From Chitinophagaceae bacterium (GTDB lineage: Bacteria > Bacteroidota > Bacteroidia > Chitinophagales > Chitinophagaceae), in the NCBI GenBank assembly GCA_017853575.1, contig JAFMJI010000006.1, forward strand, positions 62,001 to 126,000: a stretch of DNA of 64,000 nucleotides. Reading direction: 5' to 3'. The position numbers were made by a program, and so were the translations under genes. Of the stretch, positions 1-8,525 are shown in pieces. Below the pieces are notes generated by a model. The model had not been told where the DNA came from. It did not search any database and saw only the letters and a program-made list of their open reading frames with translations. Within the stretch, counting starts at the first letter, position 1, and the number at the start of each line of letters is the position of its first letter.

Positions 1-337
1 TGATCTGCAATAATTGTAGAGTGGTACCTGTACTGCTAGCAAAATCCGGTTGCACATAAAAATAAATTCTGTCAGTCAGGTTTCCGCTGAAAACCAATCT
101 TCCTCTTCTGATGGAGAATCCTCCACCTTCACCCCATGATTTATCACATTGCTCGCATTTCAGGTTTGGATTGGTTTCCAACAACCTGTTGTATCGAAAT
201 TGAAAATATCCACGCATTGAAATTGTTTCATACCAATGCTTGACATCTTTTTTTTCAATTGACTGACTAAATGAACTCGTGGAAATGTTCATACATGCTA
301 TAAATAAGCATATAGTGATATAGGATGGTTTTCTCAA
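1..337 (-). CDS. Phosphate-selective porin O/P-like outer membrane protein (N-terminal part)
   Basis: Only the first 112 codons lie in the window; the gene runs off the left edge. The translation starts at a TTG (337-335), because an in-frame TAA lies upstream and the next in-frame ATG falls inside the signal peptide. The first ~25 residues form a signal peptide ending SSFSQ. They are followed by HWYETISMRGYFQFRYNR, a Cys-x-x-Cys pair (CEQC), FSIRRGRLVFSG and YFYVQPDFASS. This series is typical of the Bacteroidetes OprO/OprP-type porins (PF07396-like), which form trimeric beta-barrels for anion uptake. I infer an outer membrane channel; the substrate (phosphate or another anion) cannot be judged from the N-terminus. 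Confidence 0.72.
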   Translation of the reverse strand, partial: MRKPSYITICLFIACMNISTSSFSQSIEKKDVKHWYETISMRGYFQFRYNRLLETNPNLKCEQCDKSWGEGGGFSIRRGRLVFSGNLTDRIYFYVQPDFASSTGTTLQLLQI

Positions 338-429
338 AACAGGTTTTCTTTTAATTGCAGCACAAAAGTGAGAAAACAGAAGGGAGAATTGGTGGATTCT
401 GTATTATCAAATTGTTACCAAATAAAATT

Positions 430-451
430 GCCCCGCTAAGAATAGCGGGGC
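430..451 (-). terminator. GC-rich hairpin, terminator candidate upstream of the porin gene
   Basis: The perfect 8-bp inverted repeat GCCCCGCT/AGCGGGGC has a 6-base loop. Read on the minus strand it is followed by AATTTTATTT, a weak U-rich tail. It lies between the stop of the membrane protein at 570 and the start of the porin at 337. A terminator for the former is the simplest reading; a leader structure of the porin transcript is the alternative. Confidence 0.5.
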
Positions 452-460
452 GTTGCAATT

Positions 461-486
461 AAAAGATAAAAATGCGTTTGCATTTT
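461..486 (-). terminator. AT-rich hairpin with U-rich tail after the YwaF-like gene
   Basis: AAAATGC and GCATTTT pair across a 4-base loop. On the minus strand the stem is followed by TATCTTTT. It lies 84 bases after the stop codon at 570 and in front of the GC-rich hairpin at 430-451. The stem has only two G:C pairs, so it is weak on its own. Confidence 0.35.
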
Positions 487-569
487 ATACCTGAGCCTTT
501 CGGCATCGGCAAAATTGCTTTTTCAACATAAACTTATAGTTAACAGAAAATGAACCAATTATGAAATTC

Positions 570-1259
570 TTATTTAAAGACATTCAAGCTGTTTAACGAC
601 GTCTTGATATGAAAAATATGGTATAAAATCAGAAAATGAATAATTGCCAGTCCCTCAAAAACCAGGATATACCAGGGCCATTTCCCAACTATCAATGGGT
701 TATCTACAATGGGTGGTGCCAACAGGTACATGTAATTTGACCCGGTTACCCAATTGAAACTTCCAATCACCAATACGGCAAATTGAATAAATACAAAGGC
801 CTTCATCCATGAACCTTTATCTGGTCTGAAATCTCTGTGCTTGATTAGAAAAATACTCGCCAAGAGCAAACCACCATGACTGATAAAATATCCATAATAC
901 AGGTATCCATCCCTTCCTAAGTCAAACTCTGGAGTGAGCAGGGAGTGAAATCCACCAGTGATGCCCCAATAAAATAATAAGTTGGCAAGAATGGCATTGT
1001 ATCTAAACAGGGAAACAATCGCAATCAATCCACTGATCCCGCACAAGTGCAATGGCAGGTTTTCTCTGACACTCCATGTTCCTATTGTCCAACTGTACCA
1101 ATTTTCAATCAACAGATTCAAAAGCAAGATCGCCCCCAGAAGTTTTCCATAGTTTGGATGCCTGGCCCAAGTAATATACCTGGGAAGATTGGTCAAGACC
1201 AGGATCAATCCCAGAACAATGGATATACAAATCCACCATTCCTGTGTAAATGGATCCAT
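570..1259 (-). CDS. TIGR02206/YwaF-family integral membrane protein
   Basis: About 229 residues, almost entirely hydrophobic, with six to seven predicted membrane helices. The sequence WSVRENLPLHLCGISGL and the later GGFHSLLTPEF match the TIGR02206 (B. subtilis YwaF-like) membrane family, whose function is unknown. The open frame reaches back to 1310, but MDPFTQEWW at 1259 looks like the natural N-terminus because the first helix follows at once; 1274 and 1310 are alternative starts. The gene is divergent from the TonB receptor. I infer an inner membrane protein with no assigned substrate. Confidence 0.75.
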   Translation of the reverse strand: MDPFTQEWWICISIVLGLILVLTNLPRYITWARHPNYGKLLGAILLLNLLIENWYSWTIGTWSVRENLPLHLCGISGLIAIVSLFRYNAILANLLFYWGITGGFHSLLTPEFDLGRDGYLYYGYFISHGGLLLASIFLIKHRDFRPDKGSWMKAFVFIQFAVLVIGSFNWVTGSNYMYLLAPPIVDNPLIVGKWPWYILVFEGLAIIHFLILYHIFHIKTSLNSLNVFK

Positions 1260-1357
1260 GGTTACGTGTCTCATGCAATTGATTTTGATGAATATCCGAA
1301 AAAATATCATAAATCAATAATACAAAACAAGAAAGGAGCCATATATTGCCAACCACC

Positions 1358-3706
1358 ATGAGAAGAATTTCTTTTCTTGTGATTTGCCTCCTCAGCTGTA
1401 TCCTTGACGGATACTGCCAAGCTATTCCAGCTCAATCGATTAAAGGAAGGATTGTTGAAAAATCCATTAAAACCTCTATTGCTGCAGCAACAATTGTATT
1501 GCTGGAAAATGAACAAAGGACATTCCTTTCAGATTCAAATGGCTATTTCAACATTCCAAATATTCCAGTTGGTAGAAAATCAATCCTTATTACGCACATC
1601 GGATTCAAGCCCGTCAACCTCAACAACCTCATGCTTGAATCGGGCAAGGAACTGGTGCTAAATGTTGAGATGGAAGAAGATCTTTCGGTGAACAAAGAAA
1701 TCATCATCAAATTAAATCGCAATAAATCCAAGCCCATCAACGATTTGGCAATGGTGAGCGCCAGGATGTTCAGTGTGGAAGAAACCAGGAGATTTGCTGC
1801 TGGACTCAATGACCCTGCAAGAATTGCCTCCACTTTTGCTGGTGTGGCCAGCGCAGGAGATGGGAATGGCCTGATCATCCGTGGAAATGCACCCAATGGG
1901 TTGCTTTGGAGATTGGAAGGGGTTGATATCCCAAATCCTAACCACTTCGCAAGAGTTGGAACGTCTGGAGGTGCCATTTCAATATTAAGTGCTCAGCTGC
2001 TTGCAAATTCTGATTTTATCACAGGTGCGTTTCCAGCAGAATACGGAAATGCACTTTCAGGTGTTTTTGATATTCGACTGCGGAAGGGAAATAAAGACAA
2101 ACGTGAACATACGTTTTCATTGAGCACCATCGGACTCGATTTTGCAACTGAAGGATATTTCAAAAAAGGTTATGGAGGATCCTATTTGATCAATTATAGA
2201 TATGGATTTCTGACCCTGATGCAAAAACTGGGATTTGACATCACCGATCATCCAACTTCATTTCAAGACTTATCATTTAATATTCATCTTCCTACAAAAA
2301 AATTGGGAACGTTTTCCATTTTTGGCTTTGGAGGATTGAGTAAACAATATGATGAACTTGCTAAAGACAGCATTACCTGGGCAACAAATCCTGGAACCCG
2401 AAGCAGTTCGTTGGATGCTGCAAATGCAGGTGCAGTGGGAGTTTCACACCAATTGAATATTGGTAAAAAACTATTATGGAGATCAGTATTCAGTAGAAAC
2501 GGATATCTATATCGGGAAGAAGACAGTAGGTTGGATAAGTTCAGCGGACCGGTAATTTTTACCAGGATGAATAAATTCGCCGAATGGAATGCTCAATTAT
2601 CCTCCGTATTAACATATAAAATCAGTAAACATCATTTACTCAAAGCTGGAGCGTATTCAAAAGACATTTCATTTGATTTGCAACAACGAGAAGCTGTCAG
2701 CAATGTGCTGAAAGACAAAATAAAAAACAACGGATCTACCATCCTGACCAATTATTTTTTGCAATGGAAATGGGATGCATCGAATAGGTTTTCCTTTCAA
2801 CTCGGAACCCATGGTCAATACCTTGCTTTGAATAAAACAAAAGCATTGCAGCCACGCTTTGGACTTAAATACCAAATTGGGAACGGGGAGTATTTAAGTG
2901 TTGGATTTGGAAGCCATGCACAAATCCAACCTCTAGGAAATTATTTTGCAAGAGTGAAAGTTGGAGTGGATACTGTGATGCCCAACAAGAATTTGGACTT
3001 CAGCAAATCCAATCATTATGTTATTGGATATTCTATTCAAATTTCTAAAGATTGGAATTTGAAAGCTGAATTATATTATCAGTGGCTGTACAATATTCCA
3101 ATCCATGCATTGAAAGCCAGCAATTACAGCGTGATCAACCTAGACGATGATTTTTCTATTGAAACCCTTTCCAATAAGGGTTTTGGAAGGAATTACGGGT
3201 TAGAGTTGACACTAGACAGGTATTGGAATGACCGTTTTTATTTGTTGGGTACACTAAGTTTGTATCAATCTGAATACAAGCCATCCGATCTTTTATGGAG
3301 AAGCACAAGATATAATTCAAACAGTTCTTTCACGTTGTTAACAGGAAAGGAATGGCTCTTGAAAACAAAAAAACCATCTTATTTTGGATTGGATTTAAAA
3401 TTGATTGCAATGGGTGGCGTGAGGGTTACGCCCATTGATATTGGTCAATCAGTATATCGTAAAACAACCATCTATATCAATTCAAGATACAATGATGAAA
3501 AACTCAAGAGTATTTTTCGGATTGATGCCCAGTTTGAATGGAAGGTTCAGTATAAAAAAACAACAGGAAGTTTGATTTTGGGAGTGCAAAATGCAACCAA
3601 TAGAAAAAATCCCATCAGTCATCGTTACGATGCCACTCTTGGAAAGATTACCTACAATTATTTATTGGGAAGAATTCCGGTATTTGGTTACAAGGTTGAT
3701 TTCTGA
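1358..3706 (+). CDS. TonB-dependent receptor with carboxypeptidase-regulatory-like domain
   Basis: About 782 residues. A signal peptide (MRRISFLVICLLSCILDGYCQ) is followed by a CarboxypepD_reg-like beta domain (GRIVEKSIKTSIAAATIVLL to roughly residue 110), a plug domain (NGLIIRGNAPNGLLWRLEGVDIPNPNH and the GAFPAEYGNALSGVFD segment) and a large beta-barrel ending in phenylalanine. It acts in the outer membrane, energised by TonB-ExbBD; the ligand is unknown and no SusD partner is adjacent. An in-frame TTG at 1346 lies 8 bases after a good Shine-Dalgarno (GGAG, 1335-1338), so translation may begin there and add four residues. The last 19 bases overlap the convergent ATPase gene. Confidence 0.9.
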   Translation: MRRISFLVICLLSCILDGYCQAIPAQSIKGRIVEKSIKTSIAAATIVLLENEQRTFLSDSNGYFNIPNIPVGRKSILITHIGFKPVNLNNLMLESGKELVLNVEMEEDLSVNKEIIIKLNRNKSKPINDLAMVSARMFSVEETRRFAAGLNDPARIASTFAGVASAGDGNGLIIRGNAPNGLLWRLEGVDIPNPNHFARVGTSGGAISILSAQLLANSDFITGAFPAEYGNALSGVFDIRLRKGNKDKREHTFSLSTIGLDFATEGYFKKGYGGSYLINYRYGFLTLMQKLGFDITDHPTSFQDLSFNIHLPTKKLGTFSIFGFGGLSKQYDELAKDSITWATNPGTRSSSLDAANAGAVGVSHQLNIGKKLLWRSVFSRNGYLYREEDSRLDKFSGPVIFTRMNKFAEWNAQLSSVLTYKISKHHLLKAGAYSKDISFDLQQREAVSNVLKDKIKNNGSTILTNYFLQWKWDASNRFSFQLGTHGQYLALNKTKALQPRFGLKYQIGNGEYLSVGFGSHAQIQPLGNYFARVKVGVDTVMPNKNLDFSKSNHYVIGYSIQISKDWNLKAELYYQWLYNIPIHALKASNYSVINLDDDFSIETLSNKGFGRNYGLELTLDRYWNDRFYLLGTLSLYQSEYKPSDLLWRSTRYNSNSSFTLLTGKEWLLKTKKPSYFGLDLKLIAMGGVRVTPIDIGQSVYRKTTIYINSRYNDEKLKSIFRIDAQFEWKVQYKKTTGSLILGVQNATNRKNPISHRYDATLGKITYNYLLGRIPVFGYKVDF

Positions 3707-5133
3707 TGATCGATCATGCCATTTTCAAGATGAAGTTGCTTTGACACGCATGAAGGAATATCTTCATTAAAGTGACTGATGTATATCAAAGTCATATCTG
3801 TTTCATCAGCAATGACATCAATCAATTGCTTAAAGAAATTGACTTGTTCATTGTCTAGCCCCTGACAGGGTTCATCCAAAATCAGCAGGGGAGGGCACTT
3901 GACCAATGCCCTGGCCAACATGACAATTCGTTGTTGCCCCAGTGAAAGTTGATGCAAGTAACGGTCTTTGATGTGCACTATATCCAGTCCTTTCATCCAT
4001 GTTGTTATGAGATCCACCTGTTCGCTGTTCAATTTTCTGAAAAGTCCAATCGTATCAAAGAGTCCGGATGCAATGGTTTCAAAAGCGGTAAAACTTTTAT
4101 CAAAATACAAGTGCATTTCAGGTGACACAAAACCGATATTTCTCTTGATATCCCATATGCTTTCTCCACTTCCTTTCTTTTTATCAAAGATGAAGATCTC
4201 ATTGGCAAATGCCTGAGGATTGTCCGCTGTGATTAAGCTTACCAATGTTGATTTTCCAGCACCATTGTGTCCGCTGATACTCCATCTCTCTCCCTTTCTT
4301 ACTTTCCAGTCTATCTTGTCTAAAATCTGTTTTCCATTGTATGAAATGGAAACATTGTTCATGCGTACAGCAAACTCAACATCAGGGAAAATGTAGTTCT
4401 TAATAAGATTTATAATCTTACTCTTTTGGACCAGTATCTTAGATTCGACAACTTTTAGCGGGTTATTTTCATTACACTTTTTGATAATAATATTTCCAGA
4501 TTCAATGATTCCAACATGAGTAATACAGGATGGGAGTGTGTTGGGTGCTGTGATTAGGATAATTTTTTTACCCATCTGTACAATCTCATTTAACATTTCC
4601 TCCAGTAAAGCTCTGCCGTTTGCATCGAGTCCGATGAAAGGATTGTCCAGTATGATGAGATCTGGGTTTTGTGCAATGGCTTTTATGATTTGGAGTCTTT
4701 TGTTTTCTCCGTTGGAAAGCTGAATGATCGGTTTTTTGAGGATCTGATGGATGTTAAACTTTAGAAACCACTCATTGTGTTTATTGATCAAATGATTTTG
4801 AAGATCTTCTTCAACTGTGATCGTTTCTTCGGCATCACATGAATTAAAGCGTTGTTGGTAATAGAATTCCGCAACATTGCTTTTGTTTTTAAATTGATGT
4901 TGCTGTTCTATTAATTGTATTGTTGGGGTATATGCTTGATTGGTTTCATTTAGAAATTGAATACTCCCGTTGAAAAATACTTTTTTTGCAATTGCTTTGG
5001 CTAGTAACGATTTTCCTGAACCAGATTTCCCAACAAATGCCCATTGTTCAGCTTGGCCTATGTTGAAATCGATGGGATTGATAATTGTTTTCCCTCCAAT
5101 CTGAACTTGAAATTGTTTGAATTCAATTTTCAT
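3688..5133 (-). CDS. ModF-like ATPase with two ABC nucleotide-binding domains
   Basis: 481 residues with two ABC cassettes and no membrane segment. Cassette 1 has Walker A GKSGSGKS (35-42), signature LSNGE (139-143) and Walker B LIILDNP (159-165), in which the usual catalytic Glu is Asn. Cassette 2 has Walker A GHNGAGKS (288-295), signature LSLGQ (396-400) and an intact LLILDEP (416-422). The FVSPEMHLYF stretch before the second signature resembles E. coli ModF/PhrA. In that family the role is poorly known, with a link to molybdate transport and photorepair. It starts 19 bases after dapA and is probably the last gene of the accA-dapA operon. Cassette 1 may bind but not hydrolyse ATP (inference). 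Confidence 0.82.
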   Translation of the reverse strand: MKIEFKQFQVQIGGKTIINPIDFNIGQAEQWAFVGKSGSGKSLLAKAIAKKVFFNGSIQFLNETNQAYTPTIQLIEQQHQFKNKSNVAEFYYQQRFNSCDAEETITVEEDLQNHLINKHNEWFLKFNIHQILKKPIIQLSNGENKRLQIIKAIAQNPDLIILDNPFIGLDANGRALLEEMLNEIVQMGKKIILITAPNTLPSCITHVGIIESGNIIIKKCNENNPLKVVESKILVQKSKIINLIKNYIFPDVEFAVRMNNVSISYNGKQILDKIDWKVRKGERWSISGHNGAGKSTLVSLITADNPQAFANEIFIFDKKKGSGESIWDIKRNIGFVSPEMHLYFDKSFTAFETIASGLFDTIGLFRKLNSEQVDLITTWMKGLDIVHIKDRYLHQLSLGQQRIVMLARALVKCPPLLILDEPCQGLDNEQVNFFKQLIDVIADETDMTLIYISHFNEDIPSCVSKQLHLENGMIDHQKSTL

Positions 5134-5152
5134 GGAGTGAACACCAATGGTG

Positions 5153-6043
5153 TTAAACTGTTTTCATCAATGATTTGATGGATTGCATCAGTAAGTCGCT
5201 AATGCCTACAACAGGTAAGCGGAAAGTGTTTTTGGTGATTCCCATTTCAGATAGATATGCTTTTACACCACTTGGATTTCCTTCGGCAAACATGGATGAA
5301 ATAAGGGGAAGCATTTTTTCGTGGTTAGGTCTCGCTTCTATGAACTTTCCATCCAGGCAAAGATTAACCATATCAGAGACCAACTTGGGATATGCATTTC
5401 CAACTACTGAAATCACTCCAATAGCACCGCATGCCATGATGGGTAGGGTGATGCCATCATCCCCACTGATCACTTCGAATCCTTGAGGCTTGTCTTTGAT
5501 GATTTGCATGATCTGTTCAATATTGCCTGATGCCTCTTTTGTTGCGATGATATTTTTACATTCTCTAGCAATTCTGAGGGTAGTAGCAACATTTACGTTC
5601 ATTCCGGTTCTTCCTGGAACATTGTACATGATCACTGGAAGGGGAGCGTTGTCGTTGATTGCTTTATAGTGTTGAAATAGCCCCTCGTTATTGGGTTTGT
5701 TATAATATGGACTAACCGATAAAATTACATTGTACCCGGTTAAATCAAATTCATTCATGTTTTTCACAACGGATCTTGTATCGTTTCCGCCAATACCCGC
5801 AACCAATTTGATTCTTCCTTTATTAAATTGATTTACAAGAGAATATACTTGTTGTCTCTCTTCTTTATTGAGGGTTGGATTTTCACCAGTTGTACCAAGC
5901 GCGACGATATAATCCACGCCTCCTTTCACCATATGTTCTACCAATTTCTCAAGGGATGAAACATCTATATCTCCATTTTCCAAAAAGGGAGTAACGATTG
6001 CAACTCCAGTACCAGCAAAAGGATTCCTGTTTTTCATGTTCAT
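5153..6043 (-). CDS. dapA: 4-hydroxy-tetrahydrodipicolinate synthase
   Basis: Condenses pyruvate and aspartate semialdehyde in lysine and diaminopimelate synthesis. With the start at 6043 it has 296 residues, normal for DapA. The GTTGE motif (50-54), the tyrosine of VIMYNVPGRTG (Tyr140) and the Schiff-base lysine in IIATKEASGN (Lys169) are all present. The chosen ATG overlaps the accA stop by one base (TAATG), which argues for translational coupling and against the longer frame starting at 6073. Pairing with accA links cell-wall precursor and fatty acid synthesis in one transcript. Confidence 0.96.
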   Translation of the reverse strand: MNMKNRNPFAGTGVAIVTPFLENGDIDVSSLEKLVEHMVKGGVDYIVALGTTGENPTLNKEERQQVYSLVNQFNKGRIKLVAGIGGNDTRSVVKNMNEFDLTGYNVILSVSPYYNKPNNEGLFQHYKAINDNAPLPVIMYNVPGRTGMNVNVATTLRIARECKNIIATKEASGNIEQIMQIIKDKPQGFEVISGDDGITLPIMACGAIGVISVVGNAYPKLVSDMVNLCLDGKFIEARPNHEKMLPLISSMFAEGNPSGVKAYLSEMGITKNTFRLPVVGISDLLMQSIKSLMKTV

Positions 6044-7029
6044 TATGATTGGGAGGCAGAAGCTTCTTCCCATCTGCCCATTCTTGCAAATTTTTCTATT
6101 CTCTCATCGATTCTTTGTTCAGGGTCGATGTTCTTGAGCTCTTCAATGGATTTGACTACTTGGTCTTTAAGCATGGACGCTGCAAGATCATGGTCCCAAT
6201 GTGCACCACCCAATGGTTCGGGAATGACTCCATCTACCAATCCAAATTTGAGCATATGCTCTGAAGTAAGTTTAAGTTCTTCGGCAGCTTTTTCTTTTTG
6301 ATCCCAGCTTCTCCATAAAATAGAGCTGCAGCTTTCAGGAGAGATTACGGTATACCAAGTATTCTCCATCATGAAAACTTTATCACCTACGCCAATTCCC
6401 ATTGCACCGCCGCTTGCACCTTCTCCGATGATCACGCAAATAACCGGAACCTTCAAGCGAAGCATTTCATAAATATTTCTGGCAATGGCTTCTCCCTGTC
6501 CGCGCTCTTCTGCTTCAATTCCCGGAAATGCACCTGGTGTATCAACCAATGTTACAATTGGTTTATTGAATTTTTCAGCAAGCTTCATTAATCGAAGTGC
6601 TTTTCTGTATCCCTCCGGATTTGCCATGCCGAAGTTTCTAAGTTGTCTGGTTTTTGTATTGGTTCCTTTTTGTTGTCCAAGGATCATGACGGTTTGACCA
6701 TCGATCTTTCCAAATCCTCCAACAATGGCTTTATCATCTTTAAAATTTCTGTCGCCATGCATTTCAACAAAATCAGTGCAGATTCTTTCAATGTATGATA
6801 GGGTATATGGACGATCAGGGTGTCTGCTCAATTGAACTTTTTGCCAGCTGGTTAGTCCTTTGTTGATCTCTTGTTTTTTCTCTAAAATTTTTTCTTCCAA
6901 TTGTTGGATGGATGAACTGAGATCTACTTTATTTTTTTCTGCCGTTGCCTTGAGTTGGTCAATTTGATCGTAGAGATCCTTGATTGGTTTTTCGAAATCC
7001 AAATATTGTCTAGCGCTGCTTTCTGCCAT
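6043..7029 (-). CDS. accA: Acetyl-CoA carboxylase carboxyltransferase subunit alpha
   Basis: 328 residues, close to the E. coli length. The N-terminal coiled region ([19 protein letters not shown], then a Lys/Glu-rich helix) is followed by the carboxyltransferase core: [71 protein letters not shown] and [15 protein letters not shown]. It transfers the carboxyl group from biotin to acetyl-CoA, the first step of fatty acid synthesis, together with AccD, which is not in the window. It is the first gene of the accA-dapA-ABC unit; a TACCTTTA sequence (7061-7054 on the minus strand) is a candidate -7 element. Confidence 0.97.
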   Translation of the reverse strand: MAESSARQYLDFEKPIKDLYDQIDQLKATAEKNKVDLSSSIQQLEEKILEKKQEINKGLTSWQKVQLSRHPDRPYTLSYIERICTDFVEMHGDRNFKDDKAIVGGFGKIDGQTVMILGQQKGTNTKTRQLRNFGMANPEGYRKALRLMKLAEKFNKPIVTLVDTPGAFPGIEAEERGQGEAIARNIYEMLRLKVPVICVIIGEGASGGAMGIGVGDKVFMMENTWYTVISPESCSSILWRSWDQKEKAAEELKLTSEHMLKFGLVDGVIPEPLGGAHWDHDLAASMLKDQVVKSIEELKNIDPEQRIDERIEKFARMGRWEEASASQS

Positions 7030-7158
7030 AGTTTTGGTTTGGTTTCAGGGCTGTAAAGGTAAAGAATTATACAGAATTGTATTGACGCATTAAGAAGCTG
7101 AAATTCAATCAAATACGACTTGTTACCTGGTCTCGTAAACTTTCAATAGTTTAGTTGG

Positions 7159-7863
7159 ATGATTGGGATACTTATGCAGCTTTTGATTTCTTATGTCATT
7201 CTCTATTTTGTAGATGACAGAAGGTTGGAGGCATTGGGGGTTCTTTCCAGTAAGAAACGGTTGATTGATTTTTCCATTTTATTCTCTGCTTCTGTGGTTG
7301 CGTGTTCATCTGGGTTTATTCTCAGAATGCTACTTGCTAAAGAAAATTGGGGATTGAATCCTTTGTTCAACTTAAAATTATTGGCAGATGGCATTTGGTG
7401 GAATATAAAATCAGTATTGTTTGAGGAGTTGATTTTCAGGGCTGCACTCTTGTTTTTGTTGATGAAATGGTTTGGTAAAAACATTGCTTTATTGGTCTCT
7501 GCAACTTCCTTTGGGATTTATCATTGGTTCAGTTTGGAAGTATTTGGAAATCCATGGATGATGTTGCAGATTTTTCTTTCATCTGCATTGGTTGGAATTG
7601 TTTGGGCTTGGGCATTTGTAAAATCTCAATCCATTTATTCTGCAATTGCCATGCATTTGGGTTGGAATTTTACGCAGAATTTTATTTTTTCAAATGGACC
7701 AATTGGAAAGGGGATATGGATGCTCTTGGAACCGAGTCCGCAAATAACAGTTGGATATTTCACCTATTTTTTGGTCTTTTATTTTCCGATGATTCTGTTC
7801 ATCGGGTTGAGTATATTTTTATTGATGATACGCAACAAAAAAGGCTCAGCGATTTCTCAGTGA
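7159..7863 (+). CDS. CPBP family intramembrane metalloprotease (Abi)
   Basis: 234 residues with several membrane helices. It carries the CPBP (PF02517) motifs: EE at 89-90 with Arg94 (FEELIFRAAL), His122 in FGIYHWF, and His166/Asn170 in HLGWNFTQNF. Family members are intramembrane proteases related to Rce1, some tied to bacteriocin self-immunity; no bacteriocin gene is seen nearby, so the substrate is unknown. The stop codon and the last codons lie inside a palindromic terminator shared with the convergent tRNA-Asp gene. Confidence 0.88.
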   Translation: MIGILMQLLISYVILYFVDDRRLEALGVLSSKKRLIDFSILFSASVVACSSGFILRMLLAKENWGLNPLFNLKLLADGIWWNIKSVLFEELIFRAALLFLLMKWFGKNIALLVSATSFGIYHWFSLEVFGNPWMMLQIFLSSALVGIVWAWAFVKSQSIYSAIAMHLGWNFTQNFIFSNGPIGKGIWMLLEPSPQITVGYFTYFLVFYFPMILFIGLSIFLLMIRNKKGSAISQ

Positions 7864-7870
7864 GCCTTTT
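7837..7870. terminator. Bidirectional terminator overlapping the CPBP 3' end
   Basis: AAAAGGCTCA (7839-7848) and TGAGCCTTTT (7861-7870) form a perfect 10-bp stem with a 12-base loop. On the minus strand it is followed by a run of six T, making a strong terminator directly after tRNA-Asp. On the plus strand it can serve the CPBP gene, although its left arm and loop are codons of that gene and its right arm holds the stop codon. Confidence 0.85.
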
Positions 7871-7871
7871 G

Positions 7872-7945
7872 CGGACCGGACGGGACTCGAACCCGCGACC
7901 TCCGCCGTGACAGGGCGGCATTCTAACCAACTGAACTACCGATCC
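7872..7945 (-). tRNA. tRNA-Asp (GTC)
   Basis: A 74-base cloverleaf: acceptor stem GGATCGG/CCGGTCC with discriminator G, D-arm GTTC..GAAT, anticodon stem CCGCC/GGCGG around loop CTGTCAC (anticodon GTC), and T-arm GCGGG-TTCGAGT-CCCGT. The CCA end is not encoded. A strong terminator follows within a few bases. Confidence 0.97.
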
Positions 7946-7959
7946 TTTCAATTGGGATG

Positions 7960-7967
7960 CAAATGTA
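7960..7967 (-). promoter_or_regulatory. -7 element of the tRNA-Asp promoter
   Basis: TACATTTG on the minus strand fits the Bacteroidetes -7 consensus TAnnTTTG and lies 14 bases before the tRNA 5' end. A well spaced -33 TTTG is not evident. Confidence 0.6.
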
Positions 7968-8000
7968 TAAATTTCCTTTCAATTCAGAAAATCATGTCTT

Positions 8001-8375
8001 TTATATATCCAACCCCAACTCACGCTCAATTTCTTCCATTTGAACTATATCCCAGGCCTCAGATTCTGTGGGCGTAACATGAAACCGGTCAAACTCATTG
8101 TCAATGTTCAATTGCTCCTTCAAATTCGACGATAACTCACAAGCCACAAATGATTTTTGTTGTTCATATTGTGCATGACGAATTCTCTCAAGTAGATCTG
8201 CGAAGCTTGGATCAATGGTCTGGACATTCTTAAAATTCAAAACAAGATTTTTCAATTCTTTGCTTTGCTTTTCATCAATGATCTGCATCAGCATTGCTGC
8301 CATATTAGCAGATAATTCTTTTTCTTCAATGGTTATGACATGAAATACTTCCTTGGTATCAATTTTGACCCTCAT
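8001..8375 (-). CDS. STAS-domain protein
   Basis: 124 residues from the ATG at 8375 (MRVKIDTKEVFHVITIEEKE); the frame extends to 8417, but a good -7 element at 8413-8406 makes the longer start unlikely. The fold pattern beta-beta-alpha, with LKNLVLNFKNVQTIDPSFADLLERI, fits a STAS domain as in anti-sigma factor antagonists; the Ser of DPSFADLL is near the position of the phosphorylated Ser in SpoIIAA-like proteins. No anti-sigma factor or phosphatase gene is adjacent, so its partner is unknown. It is divergent from clpC. Confidence 0.7.
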   Translation of the reverse strand: MRVKIDTKEVFHVITIEEKELSANMAAMLMQIIDEKQSKELKNLVLNFKNVQTIDPSFADLLERIRHAQYEQQKSFVACELSSNLKEQLNIDNEFDRFHVTPTESEAWDIVQMEEIERELGLDI

Positions 8376-8405
8376 TGCTGTATGGTTTTCATCTTTGAAA
8401 CTGTG

Positions 8406-8413
8406 CAAAGATA
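8406..8413 (-). promoter_or_regulatory. -7 element upstream of the STAS gene
   Basis: TATCTTTG on the minus strand matches TAnnTTTG and predicts a short leader of about 25 bases before the ATG at 8375. No clear -33 element is seen at the usual distance. Confidence 0.5.
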
Positions 8414-8525
8414 CCAATTTGTTTAAGTTGGGTTAATGTTGACAAATAAGCGATTCCACACGATCCGGGATCGATTTCATTTGAGAATTATTCGGTATTA
8501 TTGTAAAGAGCTAACAAATAAAAAT

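Noticed and set aside
452-569. Possible riboswitch leader of the porin gene (minus strand, with GCCGAAAGGC and CTCAGGTA segments)
   Set aside because: The short segments do not build the conserved core of any riboswitch class I know; terminator hairpins after the upstream gene explain the structure better.
1047-1361. Open frame on the plus strand opposite the YwaF-like gene
   Set aside because: Antisense to a clear membrane protein gene, no family features and no promoter.
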